From: Halorussus ruber
Lineage (GTDB): Archaea; Halobacteriota; Halobacteria; Halobacteriales; Haladaptataceae
Direction of reading: 5' to 3'
Length of the DNA stretch: 64,000 bases
Assembly (NCBI RefSeq): GCF_004765785.1
Contig: NZ_ML219768.1
Location: 62,001 to 126,000, forward strand
This document shows, piece after piece, positions 9,919-18,340 of this stretch (the stretch's first letter is position 1; every line of letters starts with the position of its first letter). The position numbers and the translations under genes are program-made. The notes under the pieces were generated by a model. That model worked only from the letters and a program-made list of their open reading frames with translations. It made no database searches and was not told where the DNA came from.

Positions 9919-9988
9919 CCGACGCGAGCGACCGAATAGCAATCAAATCATTTCTTTAAGATATAGTTTGGTTGCTCTTAGAAATATT

Positions 9989-10633
9989 CTATTGGCCGCC
10001 TGCCCCCTCGAAGTGGTCCGCAAACCAGTCGGCCGCCGCGTCGGCGACCGCCTCCAGTTTGCCGGGTTCCTCGAAGAGGTGGGAAGCCCCCTCGATAACG
10101 GTCAACTCCTTCTCGCCGGTCAACTGCTCGAAGCCACGGCGGTTCAGCGACAGGACCGCGTCGTCCTTGCTCCCGACGAGGAGCAACGTCGCGGCGTTGA
10201 CCCCCGAGAGCGCGTCTCCGGCGAGGTCCACCCGACCGCCGCGCGAGACCACGGCGGTCACGTCGTCGCAGTCGGCCGCGGCCCGGAGCGCCGCGGCCGC
10301 GCCGGTACTCGACCCGAAGTAGCCAAGCGGCAGGTCGGCGGCGTCCTCCCGGTCCCGTAGCCAGTCGGTCGCCGCCAGCAGTCGCTCGGTCAGCAGGTCG
10401 ATGTCGAAGCGCGTCTCGTAGTCGCGGTCTTCCTCCTCGGTCAGCAGGTCGAACAGGAGCGTCCCGAGACCCCGACTTCGGAGTCGCTCGGCGACGAAGT
10501 TGTTCCGCGGGCTGAACCGCGAACTGCCGCTGCCGTGCGCGAAGACGACGATTCCCGACGCCTCCTCGGGGACGAGGAGTTCGCCGTCGAGCGTCACGCC
10601 GTCCGCCGGAATCGTGATTTCTCCCCCACGCAT
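9989..10633 (-). CDS. Alpha/beta hydrolase, dienelactone-hydrolase-like
   Basis: 214 residues. I take the ATG at 10633 (MRGGEITIPADG) because the longer frame upstream has no homology-like pattern and is rich in Arg/Pro. The fold is visible: FAHGSGSSRFSP after strand 3 (oxyanion loop), nucleophile elbow GYFGSSTGAAAAL with the catalytic Ser, acid region LLVGSKDDAVL, and catalytic His in GASHLFEEPG. These proteins are often soluble esterases or hydrolases of unknown substrate. In haloarchaea they frequently sit beside phosphoribosyltransferase genes, but none is present here. Confidence 0.87.
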   Translation of the reverse strand: MRGGEITIPADGVTLDGELLVPEEASGIVVFAHGSGSSRFSPRNNFVAERLRSRGLGTLLFDLLTEEEDRDYETRFDIDLLTERLLAATDWLRDREDAADLPLGYFGSSTGAAAALRAAADCDDVTAVVSRGGRVDLAGDALSGVNAATLLLVGSKDDAVLSLNRRGFEQLTGEKELTVIEGASHLFEEPGKLEAVADAAADWFADHFEGAGGQ

Positions 10634-11044
10634 GGCTACGTAGTCGCCGTCGGAGGTGGTAAGTCTCACGCCGAGTCGAGACTGGTTGGTTCGAGTTACG
10701 GCGCGGCGAAACTGGAGCGACGGGGGTCCGAGCAAGGCCCCGTCAGCGGAGGCCCCCTTCGGAAGGCCTCCCAGTAGGAGGTCTATCATCGATGACCTCC
10801 CGGGTTTCCTCGGCGGACGAGTACCCAAGTGGTTGATGGTCGTTCGAGAGCGGTGCGTCAGTCGGCGGGAGTTCGCCGACAAAAACCCCTACGACAGATG
10901 AATACATAACGGCGACTTTCTGGGCAACTCTTTCACTCTCCCGAGACAAAACTGGCTATTCGTTCAAAGGGAACGAATCCAAAAAGAGAAATTACAAAAA
11001 CCTACTTCGTCGATGTCCGCTCGCTTGGCAATCGTTGACTTCCC
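10634..11044. other. Intergenic region, 411 bp, no supported gene
   Basis: This stretch separates the starts of the hydrolase gene and the end of the dihydroorotase gene. It holds the hydrolase promoter region and short open frames with no coding character. The AT-rich tail near 10960-11010 lies just past the dihydroorotase stop and may contain its terminator. I see none of the repeat families found elsewhere in the window here. Confidence 0.5.
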
Positions 11045-12346
11045 TTACTCGCGGACGTTTTCGCCGACCGGCCCGCCGAACTCGCCGTCGGTCACTTCGT
11101 CGTACTCGCCCGCGTCGTAGACGACGTTGCCGCGGACCATCGTCAGTTCGGGGAACACGCCCTGCATGCCCTCGAAGGGCGTCCATCCGCACTTCGAGTG
11201 GAGGTCTTCGCCGCGAATCTCGCGGGCGTCGTCGGGGTCCACCAGCACGAGGTCGGCCATCAGGCCCTGCTCGACCTTCCCCTTCCGGGTCAGGCCGAAC
11301 ACGTCGGCGGGGTTAGCCGCGGTGATGTCCCGAACGCGCTCGTAGCTCAGATTGTCCTTCCGAGCCTCTTCGAGGAGAAGCGGCAGGGCCGTCTCGACGC
11401 CGGGCACGCCGCTGGGCGCGTCCCAGATGCCGGCGTCCTTCTCCTCGCGGGTGTGGGGCGCGTGGTCGGTCGCCACCATGTCGATGGTCCCGTCCGCGAG
11501 GCGCTCGAACATGGCTTCGCGTCGGTCCTCGCTCCGGAGCGGCGGATTCATCCGCCCGAAGGTGCCCAACTCGTCGTAGTCCTCGCGCGAGAGGAAGATG
11601 TGGTGGGGCGTGACCTCGCAGGTCGCGTCGCCGTCCTTCGCGGCGTCCACGCCCTCCGGCGTGCTGGTGTGGGCGATGTGGACGTTCGCGTCGGCCTCCT
11701 CGCCGATTTCGACCGCGCGCTCGACTGCGGCGGCCTCGGCCTCGGCGGTCCGGTAGGCGCTCCACGCCTCGTAGTCGTCGCCGGGGCGCTCCGTGGCCTC
11801 CTCGTCGAACAGGTCGGCGTCCTCGGCGTGGACGGTCACGACCCGGTACTCGTCGGTCGCGCGCTCGACCGCCTCGCGGAAGAGGTCCTCCTCGATGCCC
11901 ATGTCGCCGGTCGAGTCCGCGAGGAAGACCTCGCCGAGCGCCAGCAGGGGCCGGTCGAAGAGTTCGTCGGGGTCCCAGTCCTCGGTCACGCCGCCGTTGA
12001 TGCCGTAATCGACGTAGGACTCCTCGGCCAACTCGGCCTTCCGGTCGAAGCCCTCGCCGTCCACGGTCGGCGGGTCGGTGTTCGGCTGGTCCACGACGGT
12101 CGTGACGCCGCCCGCGGCGGCGGACTTGCTCCCCGTCTCCCACGTCTCCTTGTGGGGGAATCCGGGCTGTCGGAAGTGAACGTGGGTGTCTATCATCCCG
12201 GGCAGGAGGAGCTTCCCGGCGGCGTCGATGGACTCGCCCGAGTGGGTCAGCGTCGAGCCGACGCCCGCGATGCGGCCCGCGGACGTGTCGATTCGCACGT
12301 CCACTTCCCGACCGTCGGCGAGCGTCGCGTTCCGAATGGTAAGCAT
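11045..12346 (-). CDS. pyrC: Dihydroorotase
   Basis: 433 residues, third step of pyrimidine synthesis (carbamoyl-aspartate cyclisation). Metal-binding DTHVHFRQPG sits near residue 50. Further metal or substrate residues are in VTVHAED, the HIAHTST block, TPHHIFLS and the catalytic-Asp motif VATDHAPH. The NPADVFGL and KGKVEQGLMADLVLVD endings are normal for the amidohydrolase C-terminal barrel. The length is standard. Allantoinase is the nearest alternative, but the RQPG(F)PHKE region resembles archaeal dihydroorotases. The gene is monocistronic. Confidence 0.93.
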   Translation of the reverse strand: MLTIRNATLADGREVDVRIDTSAGRIAGVGSTLTHSGESIDAAGKLLLPGMIDTHVHFRQPGFPHKETWETGSKSAAAGGVTTVVDQPNTDPPTVDGEGFDRKAELAEESYVDYGINGGVTEDWDPDELFDRPLLALGEVFLADSTGDMGIEEDLFREAVERATDEYRVVTVHAEDADLFDEEATERPGDDYEAWSAYRTAEAEAAAVERAVEIGEEADANVHIAHTSTPEGVDAAKDGDATCEVTPHHIFLSREDYDELGTFGRMNPPLRSEDRREAMFERLADGTIDMVATDHAPHTREEKDAGIWDAPSGVPGVETALPLLLEEARKDNLSYERVRDITAANPADVFGLTRKGKVEQGLMADLVLVDPDDAREIRGEDLHSKCGWTPFEGMQGVFPELTMVRGNVVYDAGEYDEVTDGEFGGPVGENVRE

Positions 12347-12473
12347 TGGGGGTTGGTTCGGGGGTGGGCGTCCTAAGCCTCCCGATATGGCTTCTGTGGA
12401 TATGAGGTTGTGTGTTCGAGTGAGCAGTCGAGAGTCCTGACGGAACCGTCAGCTCGGTCGTGAATGTGTTTTA

Positions 12474-12599
12474 GAAAGCCCCCGCCCGGTCGCGGTCGCT
12501 CAGCGACATATCTGACGGACGTAGTTGCGTCAGATAGGGGTCGCTGAGACGACCACGGGCCTGTCGGCCCGCGACCGGGCGGCCCCTTTCAGTCCACCC
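12474..12599 (+). repeat. Family A structured element, copy A1
   Basis: It starts GAAAGCCC and ends CCCTTTCAGTCCACC. The outer stem is CCCGGTCGCG paired with CGCGACCGGG. The inner stem is GTCGCTCAGCGAC paired with GTCGCTGAGACGAC (one bulged A), then TATCTGACG paired with CGTCAGATA across an asymmetric A/GGGG loop. The inner stem sequence differs from other copies while pairing is kept. It lies between the dihydroorotase start and the lipoate-ligase-like stop. Confidence 0.8.
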
Positions 12600-12614
12600 A
12601 GACTGCCGGTTCTT

Positions 12615-12745
12615 CCACCGAGCTTTTGCGGTGGATTGGGCCACCGGGTGCTTTCGGTGGTTTGGGCCACCGGGTGCTTTCGGTGGTTTGGGCCACCGGG
12701 CGTTTGCTGGTGGAATGGGACACTGGTCGCTCTCCGGTGGATTGT
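12615..12745 (+). repeat. Tandem 26-bp units (five) next to element A1
   Basis: Units begin at 12615, 12641, 12667, 12693 and 12719, exactly 26 bases apart. The two best units read CCACCGGGTGCTTTCGGTGG followed by TTTGGG. Each can fold as CCACCG/CGGTGG. The last unit is degraded. The array starts 15 bases after the CAGTCCACC end of A1. Related units lie at the same side of other family A copies. Confidence 0.8.
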
Positions 12746-12794
12746 CGCACCGACCGCCGCCCGAACCGGTCGGCGGTCGTCCCGCAAAAGCGTG

Positions 12795-13502
12795 TCAGTA
12801 CTCGGTATCGGGTTCGACGTCGGCGACGTCCGCGACCGAGACGATTTCCGGCTGGTCGCCCACCAGCAGTTCCTCGATGGTCCGGGCGACCTCCTCGGGG
12901 TCGTCGCTCCCGCCCGCCTCGGCGACGCTGCCGACCGACTTCGCCTCGAAGGCGACGTCGAGCGCGGCGTAGACCGGTTCCAGAACGTCGGCGATCTCCT
13001 CGTGGTCGCGGACCACAACGACGCCGGAGATCAGCGCCGCGTTCTTCCGGACGCGCTGGGCGACCCCGACCAGTTTTCCGTCGCGCTGGAGCGAGTAGTC
13101 GCCCGGGCAGAAGCTCGCCTCGGGTTCGCCGCGGGCCGCGGGCACCCCGAGTCGCCAGAGCGCCCGCTGGAGGGCGCGGGTGGTCTCCTCGTAGCGTTCG
13201 TCCATGCCGACCCGCATGTCGTCGAGCGAGACCACCTTGGCGAACGCGAGGGTGTTGCCGGTGTAGGCGACCGCTCGACCGCCGACCGACCGCTGGACCG
13301 GCGTGAACCCGCAGGCGTCGGCGACCTTCGTCGCAACCTCGTAGTCGTCGGCGCGGGCGTCCCGCCGCCCGAAGGCGAGTTGCCGGTGGGGCCGCCAGAC
13401 CCTGACCGACTCCTCGCCGGTTTCGGCGGCGCGTTCGAGCATCCCGGCGACGACCTCCCGGTCGGCGTCCCGACTCGCCGCCCGGCCGCGAAGTACGCGC
13501 AT
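12795..13502 (-). CDS. Lipoate-protein ligase A family protein
   Basis: 235 residues from the ATG at 13502. The BPL/LplA/LipB fold is shown by VWRPHRQLAFGRRD, the lipoate-binding motif QRSVGGRAVAYTGNTLAF, and the catalytic-lysine region RDGKLVGVAQRV. It probably attaches lipoate, octanoate or a similar acid to 2-oxoacid dehydrogenase or glycine-cleavage carriers. The reaction partner is not nearby. The promoter region is shared with the divergent gene starting at 13558. A longer frame up to 13613 exists but runs over that promoter. Confidence 0.85.
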   Translation of the reverse strand: MRVLRGRAASRDADREVVAGMLERAAETGEESVRVWRPHRQLAFGRRDARADDYEVATKVADACGFTPVQRSVGGRAVAYTGNTLAFAKVVSLDDMRVGMDERYEETTRALQRALWRLGVPAARGEPEASFCPGDYSLQRDGKLVGVAQRVRKNAALISGVVVVRDHEEIADVLEPVYAALDVAFEAKSVGSVAEAGGSDDPEEVARTIEELLVGDQPEIVSVADVADVEPDTEY

Positions 13503-13557
13503 GACCGACCTTTCACATTCGGAGTACCTAAACCCTCGCGTCTCCGAGAGGTGGACG

Positions 13558-14430
13558 ATGGTCACGGTCGGCCCCGAACTCCTCGAACGCTTCCCGCGGT
13601 TCTCGCTGTACAACTCGCCGTACGCCGCCCACGAGGAGGGGTGCGCTATCGACCTCTATCCCCACGAGGGCGACTGGCGAGAGTCCGAGAACGAGACGGA
13701 CGACGACGCCCGGGAGACCGCCGCGCCGAGTCCGGTCGCGGGCGAAGTCGTCGCCACGCGGTCGGTCTCCGCGCCGCCGAAACCCTACGCCGCCGAAGAG
13801 GACCACCTCATCGTGGTCGATACCGGCGACTCCCTCGCCCGGATGCTCCACGTCGAGCCCGCGGTCGAACCCGGCGACGAAATCGCCCGCGGCGACTCGC
13901 TCGGCGAGATGGTGCGCTCGGGATTCTTCGCGCCGTGGGTGGACAACCACATCCACCTCGGGTTTCGGGACTCGGACGCCAACCCCTTCCGGGCCTCGGG
14001 GTCGCTTCCAATCGAACTCGCAGACGCCCTCGAACTCGCTGGCGTCCCGTGGGACGGCCGCGGCGAGGTCCTCGCCACGGCCGAGACCTACGCGATTCTC
14101 GACGCGCCGGACCACCCCGCTTCCGGAAAGCGATTCGCTGGTATCGCCCCGGAAACCGGCGGAGTTCTCGACGGCGGCCTCCCGCACTACGACGGCGGCG
14201 GGGTTCTCAGAAGCGACTCCGGAGGAGAACCCGTCTCGCTCGCGGGCCAGCGGGTCGGAGCCGCCGCCGACCGGACGATAGAGTGGGACGACGTGACGGT
14301 CGAGGCGAACGGGACGCCGATTACCGGCCTCTCGTTTTTCTTCGCCCGGGAGGCGCTCGGGGCGAAACTGGTCTGTCCCGAGGTCGACTTCGAGGTGGGC
14401 GAGCGCGTCGAAGTGGCGTTCGCTCGCTGA
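13558..14430 (+). CDS. Haloarchaeal protein with an M23-like/hybrid-barrel domain
   Basis: 290 residues from the ATG at 13558 (MVTVGPELLERFPRFSLYN). An upstream ATG at 13501 would make the start overlap that of the divergent gene and adds a non-conserved-looking leader. The middle of the protein (SPVAGEVVATRSV, DHLIVVDTGDSLARMLHV, VEPGDEIARGDSLGEMV, WVDNHIHLGF) follows the strand pattern of LytM/M23-type beta-barrels, including a terminal His-x-His. No preceding zinc His-x3-Asp motif is obvious, so peptidase activity is doubtful. There is no signal peptide. The role is unknown. Confidence 0.78.
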   Translation: MVTVGPELLERFPRFSLYNSPYAAHEEGCAIDLYPHEGDWRESENETDDDARETAAPSPVAGEVVATRSVSAPPKPYAAEEDHLIVVDTGDSLARMLHVEPAVEPGDEIARGDSLGEMVRSGFFAPWVDNHIHLGFRDSDANPFRASGSLPIELADALELAGVPWDGRGEVLATAETYAILDAPDHPASGKRFAGIAPETGGVLDGGLPHYDGGGVLRSDSGGEPVSLAGQRVGAAADRTIEWDDVTVEANGTPITGLSFFFAREALGAKLVCPEVDFEVGERVEVAFAR

Positions 14431-14608
14431 CTTCCGCCGAGCGCGCGACGGTGTTTCCGTTGTCGGAAGCGAACTCGGTTCGGCCGTTCCGGGCCTGAAA
14501 ACCTCCGACCTCGTGCCGACGTTTCCGACCTCCTGCATGAGTTGTCAGACTCGCTTCCCTACTTTCTAAGGGCGAAGGTACATCCTCTGATGCTTCATCT
14601 ACGTGAAT

Positions 14609-15139
14609 ATGGGAGGGAACGGTTTGGAAGAAAGTGGTTTCACTCACCCGGCGAACGGAGAGGGGTGCGATAAGTCGGCGGACGGGCAAGCGATAGAGCG
14701 CGAGGAGCTTTCGACGCGGGAACTCGACCAGACGTTCGCCGCGCTGACCGACTTCCGACGCCGGATGGTCGTCCGGTACTTCCGGAACTCACAGGACCGA
14801 GTGGCGACTATCACGGACCTCGCGCGCTACGTGGCGAACCGGGCCGAGGACGCCGACTTCGAGGACGTCGTCGTCGCGCTCCACCACAAGGGCGTCCCGA
14901 GTCTGGTCACCGCCGACGTCATCGAGTACGACGCCCAGACGGAGACGGTCCGGTTCGTCGGCGACGAGCGAATTTTCGAACTCCTCGACTGGGCCGACGC
15001 CGACTCCGGTTCGAGTTCCGCGACGGACGACTCCCGCGCGAAAGACCACCTCTCGGACGCGCTCGTGGCCGACGACCCGGTCGAGAAAGACTACTTGGTT
15101 CGGCAGGCGCTCCAGTACATCTACTTCGACGACGAGTAG
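14609..15139 (+). CDS. DUF7344-type winged-helix regulator-like protein
   Basis: 176 residues from the ATG (a GTG six bases earlier is possible). The region LDQTFAALTDFRRRMVVRYF, then ITDLARYVANRAED and VVVALHHKGVPSLVTADVIEYD, has the arrangement of the haloarchaeal DUF7344 winged-helix domain, in which helices and wing resemble ArsR-like DNA-binding domains. The acidic C-terminus ends in QALQYIYFDDE. It is monocistronic. The target genes are unknown. Confidence 0.75.
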   Translation: MGGNGLEESGFTHPANGEGCDKSADGQAIEREELSTRELDQTFAALTDFRRRMVVRYFRNSQDRVATITDLARYVANRAEDADFEDVVVALHHKGVPSLVTADVIEYDAQTETVRFVGDERIFELLDWADADSGSSSATDDSRAKDHLSDALVADDPVEKDYLVRQALQYIYFDDE

Positions 15140-15163
15140 CGGGTCTCTCGGTTCTCAGAGCCG

Positions 15164-15618
15164 TCATCCGTGCGCTTGCCGGTGTTGGTCCTTCAGGCGC
15201 TGGTACTGCTCGTCCTCGCGGACCTGCTCCCACTTGGCCTCGAATCGCTTCGCTATCTCGCGCTTCTCGTCGTCGTACCACTCCTGCGGTTCGCGCTCCT
15301 TCCCGCCTTCGTACTTCTGCCCGCCGGGGTACTTGGCGTAGCGCATCGCCCGCGTGTACCCCATCTGGAGGTACTTCCGGGCCAAGTCCGTCCCGACGAA
15401 GTCGCCGTCCCGCTCGTACTGCCGGAACTGCTCGAAGATGATTTCGGCCGGCTCCTCGGCGGCGTCGAGGCTCTTGACGGCCAGTTCGCCAAGAGTTCGT
15501 CCTTGTAGGACTGGACCTTGAACGCCCCCTGCTTGCCGCGGCCAATTTCGTACTCCTCGGGGTTCTCGCGGAAGTTCACGTCGTACTCGGGGTCGCCGGT
15601 CTCGGAATCGTCGGTCAC
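15164..15618 (-). pseudogene. DUF4385 family gene with a single-base frameshift
   Basis: Frame 1 from a GTG at 15618 encodes the DUF4385 N-terminus (DPEYDVNFRENPEEYEIGRG, then VQSYKDELLANW). The conserved remainder (VKSLDAAEEPAEIIFEQF, FVGTDLARKYLQMGYTRAMR, WEQVREDEQYQRLKDQH) continues only in the next frame to a stop at 15164. The join falls at 15479-15482, where the coding strand reads TGGCCGTC. Family members have Trp-Arg-x-Lys here, so one G or C is missing. The result is either a true lesion or an assembly error. The intact protein would have about 150 residues. Its function is unknown. The gene follows the isochorismatase-like gene by about 20 bases, so they are probably co-transcribed. 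Confidence 0.82.
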
Positions 15619-15639
15619 AGATAGACCGAAGTGCCCGAG

Positions 15640-16212
15640 TCACTCGAACTCGATGGCCCCCTTCGTCGTCACCTCGCCGAACAGGAAGTCCGAGTGCCCG
15701 ACCGCGTACTCCTTGTGTTCCTCCTCGATGTAGCCAAGCGCGTCCTCGACCAGCACGGGCCGATAGTCTCGGAGTCCGGCGCTCCCCGCGGTGTGGAGGA
15801 CGCAGACGTTCGCCAGCGTCCCACAGATGAGGAGGTCGTCTATCTGGTGGTTGTCGAGATAGCCTTCGAGGTCGGTCTGGTAGAAGGCGTCGTAGGTGTG
15901 CTTGTCTACGACGTGGTCCTCCTCGCGCACGTCGAGGTCGTCGTGGAGTCGCGCGTCCCACGAGCCTTCGAGGACGTGTTCGCCCCAGCGGTCGAACTCG
16001 TCGTAGTAGTGGTTGTCCTCGAACTGCTCGGGCGGATGCACGTCTCGGGTGTAGACGACCGACGCGCCCGCCTCTCGCGCGGCGGCGACAACTTCGGTCA
16101 CGTCCGCGAGGGCGTCTTCGCTGGCCGGTGCGTAGAGGCTCCCGTCCGGGTGGCAGAAGCCGTTTTGCATGTCCACGACCACGACCGCAGTCGTTTCCGG
16201 GTCGAAGCTCAT
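15640..16212 (-). CDS. Isochorismatase/nicotinamidase-like cysteine hydrolase
   Basis: 190 residues with the cysteine-hydrolase triad: Asp in VVVDMQNGFCHPDGSL (near residue 14), Lys in VVDKHTYDAFYQTDL (near 100) and Cys in CGTLANVCVLHTA (near 137, preceded by the cis-peptide region). Nicotinamidase in NAD salvage is an attractive guess because nicotinate phosphoribosyltransferase is encoded 2 kb away, but a metal-binding Asp-x-His set typical of PncA is not clear. A broader amidohydrolase role is equally possible. Confidence 0.88.
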   Translation of the reverse strand: MSFDPETTAVVVVDMQNGFCHPDGSLYAPASEDALADVTEVVAAAREAGASVVYTRDVHPPEQFEDNHYYDEFDRWGEHVLEGSWDARLHDDLDVREEDHVVDKHTYDAFYQTDLEGYLDNHQIDDLLICGTLANVCVLHTAGSAGLRDYRPVLVEDALGYIEEEHKEYAVGHSDFLFGEVTTKGAIEFE

Positions 16213-16389
16213 ACGCTACCGTAGTCGCTTGCGGTCGAAAACGTTTTCTGACGGTCGGGAGCCACAGGTCAACGGTCGAGTCTCGCAGGCGGTCGCTGCC
16301 TCCCGAGGCCCCCATCGCGGAGGAGGGTTGATTTCATCCGTCTATCAAGAGCTTTTTGAGCGTGTAGGCCTACGTGACGGTCACAGGAA

Positions 16390-17919
16390 ATGCGCACGAC
16401 AATCGCAATCGCGGTCGTTCTCATGCTCGTCGTCGCGGGGTGTTCGCAGGCCCCCGGTGCGGGACCGACGACCGATACGGAAGCCACTACGACCCAGCCA
16501 GTCGCTGGGACCGACACCGGCCAGTCGGGGTCGGACGCGACCACCACCGACCAGACAGAGCAGGTGGTGAAGCCCGACGACCCCGAGACCGACGTTCTCG
16601 GGTGGGAAGCGGGCTACTGGTACAACGAGACGCTCGACGTGAACCCCGAGGACGGACTCAACGACACCGAACTCAACGCGACGGTCGCTCGCGCGATGGC
16701 TCGCGTCGAGAAGGTCCGGCAACTGGAGTTCAAAGAGCGGGTTCCGGTCGAAATCAAGACCCGCGAGGAGTTCCGGAAGAATAGCGGCGATAGCTCGACG
16801 CCCGCCAATCGGCGGCTGTTCGACAACGTGAAGTACGAATCGCTGTTCATGATAAACGAGTCGACCGACTCGCTCGCGGTCCAGAACCGCAACTCCGGGT
16901 CGTGGGTCGGCGGATTCTACAGTCCGAGCGAGAAGCGTATCGTCGTCATCTCCGAGAATTCCACGACGCCGAAGCTCGACGAGATTACGCTCTCTCAGGA
17001 GCTGTTCCACGCGCTTCAGGACCAGCATTTCAACATCTCGGGCTACGACCAGTCCACGCGCGAACTCCACAACGCGAAGGACGGCATCATCGAAGGCGAC
17101 GGTAACTACGTCGATTATCTCTACTCGCAGAAGTGCAAAGAAGAGTGGAACGGCGACTGCCTGACCCCCGACACCACTTCGAGTTCGGACGGCGGTCTCA
17201 CCAACCTCGGTCCGTACCTCATCAAGTTCCAGCCCTACAGCGACGGCCCGCCGTTCGTCAAGGCCATCCACGAGCGCGGCGGCTGGGAAGCGGTCAACGA
17301 GGTCTACAAGAACCCGCCCGCCAGCACCGAGCAGGTCATCCACCCCGACAAGTACGGCGAGGACCAACCCGCCGACTTCTCGATTCAGGACGAGACCAGC
17401 GACGGCTGGAAGCGCCTCGAACTCAAACACCGGCCGAGCTACGGGAGCGTCGGCGAAGCTGGCATGTTCACGATGTTCATGTACCCCTACTACCCGAGTC
17501 AGGGCCAGACCCAACTCGTCCCCGCGCGGGACTTCTTCAACACGAAGCAGGGGTCCAGCGAACTGCGCGAGTTCGACCCGCTGAACTACAACAGCAGCTA
17601 CTCGGCTGGCTGGGACGGCGACAGGCTCGCGGTCTACACCAACCCCGACGCGAAGGCGAACGAGACGGGCTACGTCTGGAAATCCGTCTGGGACTCCGAG
17701 AAGGACGCCAAAGAGTTCGTCGAGGGCTACCACAAACTGCTGAAGTACAACGGCGCGAAGAAGGTCGACGGCCGCGCCAACACGTGGAAGATTCCGCAGG
17801 ACAAGGAGTTCAACGACGCCTTCTACATCGAGCAGAAGGGCGACACGGTCGTCATCGTGAACGCGCCGTCGGTCGAGGACCTCTCGGGCGTCCGGCAGGG
17901 CGCGGCACCGAAGCAGTAG
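16390..17919 (+). CDS. Hvo_1808-like surface lipoprotein with degenerate metalloprotease motif
   Basis: 509 residues. Signal peptide RTTIAIAVVLMLVVAGC carries a lipobox, then a Thr/Asp-rich linker of about 50 residues. The large exported domain resembles Hvo_1808-family haloarchaeal surface proteins. The helix expected to hold HExxH reads LSQELFHALQDQHF: the first zinc His is Gln (codon CAG instead of CAC or CAT). The rest, including a downstream EGDGNYVDYLY acidic region, is kept. The protein is probably anchored in the outer face of the membrane. Catalysis is doubtful. A TATA-like CTTTTTGAG lies about 35 bases before the start. Confidence 0.8.
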   Translation: MRTTIAIAVVLMLVVAGCSQAPGAGPTTDTEATTTQPVAGTDTGQSGSDATTTDQTEQVVKPDDPETDVLGWEAGYWYNETLDVNPEDGLNDTELNATVARAMARVEKVRQLEFKERVPVEIKTREEFRKNSGDSSTPANRRLFDNVKYESLFMINESTDSLAVQNRNSGSWVGGFYSPSEKRIVVISENSTTPKLDEITLSQELFHALQDQHFNISGYDQSTRELHNAKDGIIEGDGNYVDYLYSQKCKEEWNGDCLTPDTTSSSDGGLTNLGPYLIKFQPYSDGPPFVKAIHERGGWEAVNEVYKNPPASTEQVIHPDKYGEDQPADFSIQDETSDGWKRLELKHRPSYGSVGEAGMFTMFMYPYYPSQGQTQLVPARDFFNTKQGSSELREFDPLNYNSSYSAGWDGDRLAVYTNPDAKANETGYVWKSVWDSEKDAKEFVEGYHKLLKYNGAKKVDGRANTWKIPQDKEFNDAFYIEQKGDTVVIVNAPSVEDLSGVRQGAAPKQ

Positions 17920-18059
17920 CGACGATTCGCGGTTTTCTTTTTCGGCGCAGTGAGAAGCGTGATTACGTCTTAGAGACAACTAAGCAATTTTTAAAGAAAT
18001 AAATTTGTTTCCTCGGCGTAGCTCGACGGACGCTCCCGAAGACGCGACGACAGGCCGAC

Positions 18060-18150
18060 CAACCGCCAGCGGACGCCCGGCCGACCAATCCACCGGCGAA
18101 CACTCAACTGAGCAACCACCGGCGAACGCTCGCCGAAACATCCGGCAGGG
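18060..18150 (-). repeat. 26-27-bp units (about three) next to minimal element A2
   Basis: Units align on CCGCCAGCGGACGC (18063), CCACCGGCGAACAC (18090) and CCACCGGCGAACGC (18116), spaced 27 and 26 bases. They are the reverse complement of the unit seen at 36.9 kb (AGCGTTCGCTGGCGGTTGAC). They abut the GGTGGGATGAAGGGG end of A2. Confidence 0.7.
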
Positions 18151-18177
18151 TGGGATGAAGGGGCGAGGGCTTCAAGA
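18150..18177 (-). repeat. Family A element reduced to its two ends, copy A2
   Basis: It reads GGTGGGATGAAGGGGC, then GAGGGCTTCAAG. Both constant ends are present, but the whole variable stem is missing, leaving a 4-base loop. It lies upstream of the nicotinate phosphoribosyltransferase gene. The remaining 17920-18059 spacer includes an AT-rich stretch near 17985-18010. Confidence 0.7.
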
Positions 18178-18340
18178 AACGTTCACTATCCCCGAATTGC
18201 GGCCCCCTGACGACTGGTTCGAAGACAACCCTATTTCTCGATGCAATTCCCTCGCCGCACCATCTTTTCTCGGATACAAGCGGGAGCTTTTTCGCTCCGG
18301 CGGCAGAACGTCTCGCCATGACTCTCCCGAGGTGGTGGCG

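Noticed and set aside
10743-10949. Small minus-strand frame upstream of the hydrolase gene.
   Set aside because: No promoter, no coding bias and a poor amino-acid pattern. It lies in the likely 5' region of the hydrolase.
13501-13557. ATG at 13501 as start of the M23-like protein, overlapping the start of the divergent ligase gene in one CATG.
   Set aside because: It would leave no promoter for either gene, and the leader looks non-conserved. ATG 13558 gives a 55-bp divergent promoter region.
18005-18340. N-terminal extension of the nicotinate phosphoribosyltransferase frame.
   Set aside because: It runs through the 26-bp repeat units and element A2. The family N-terminus starts at GTG 18341.
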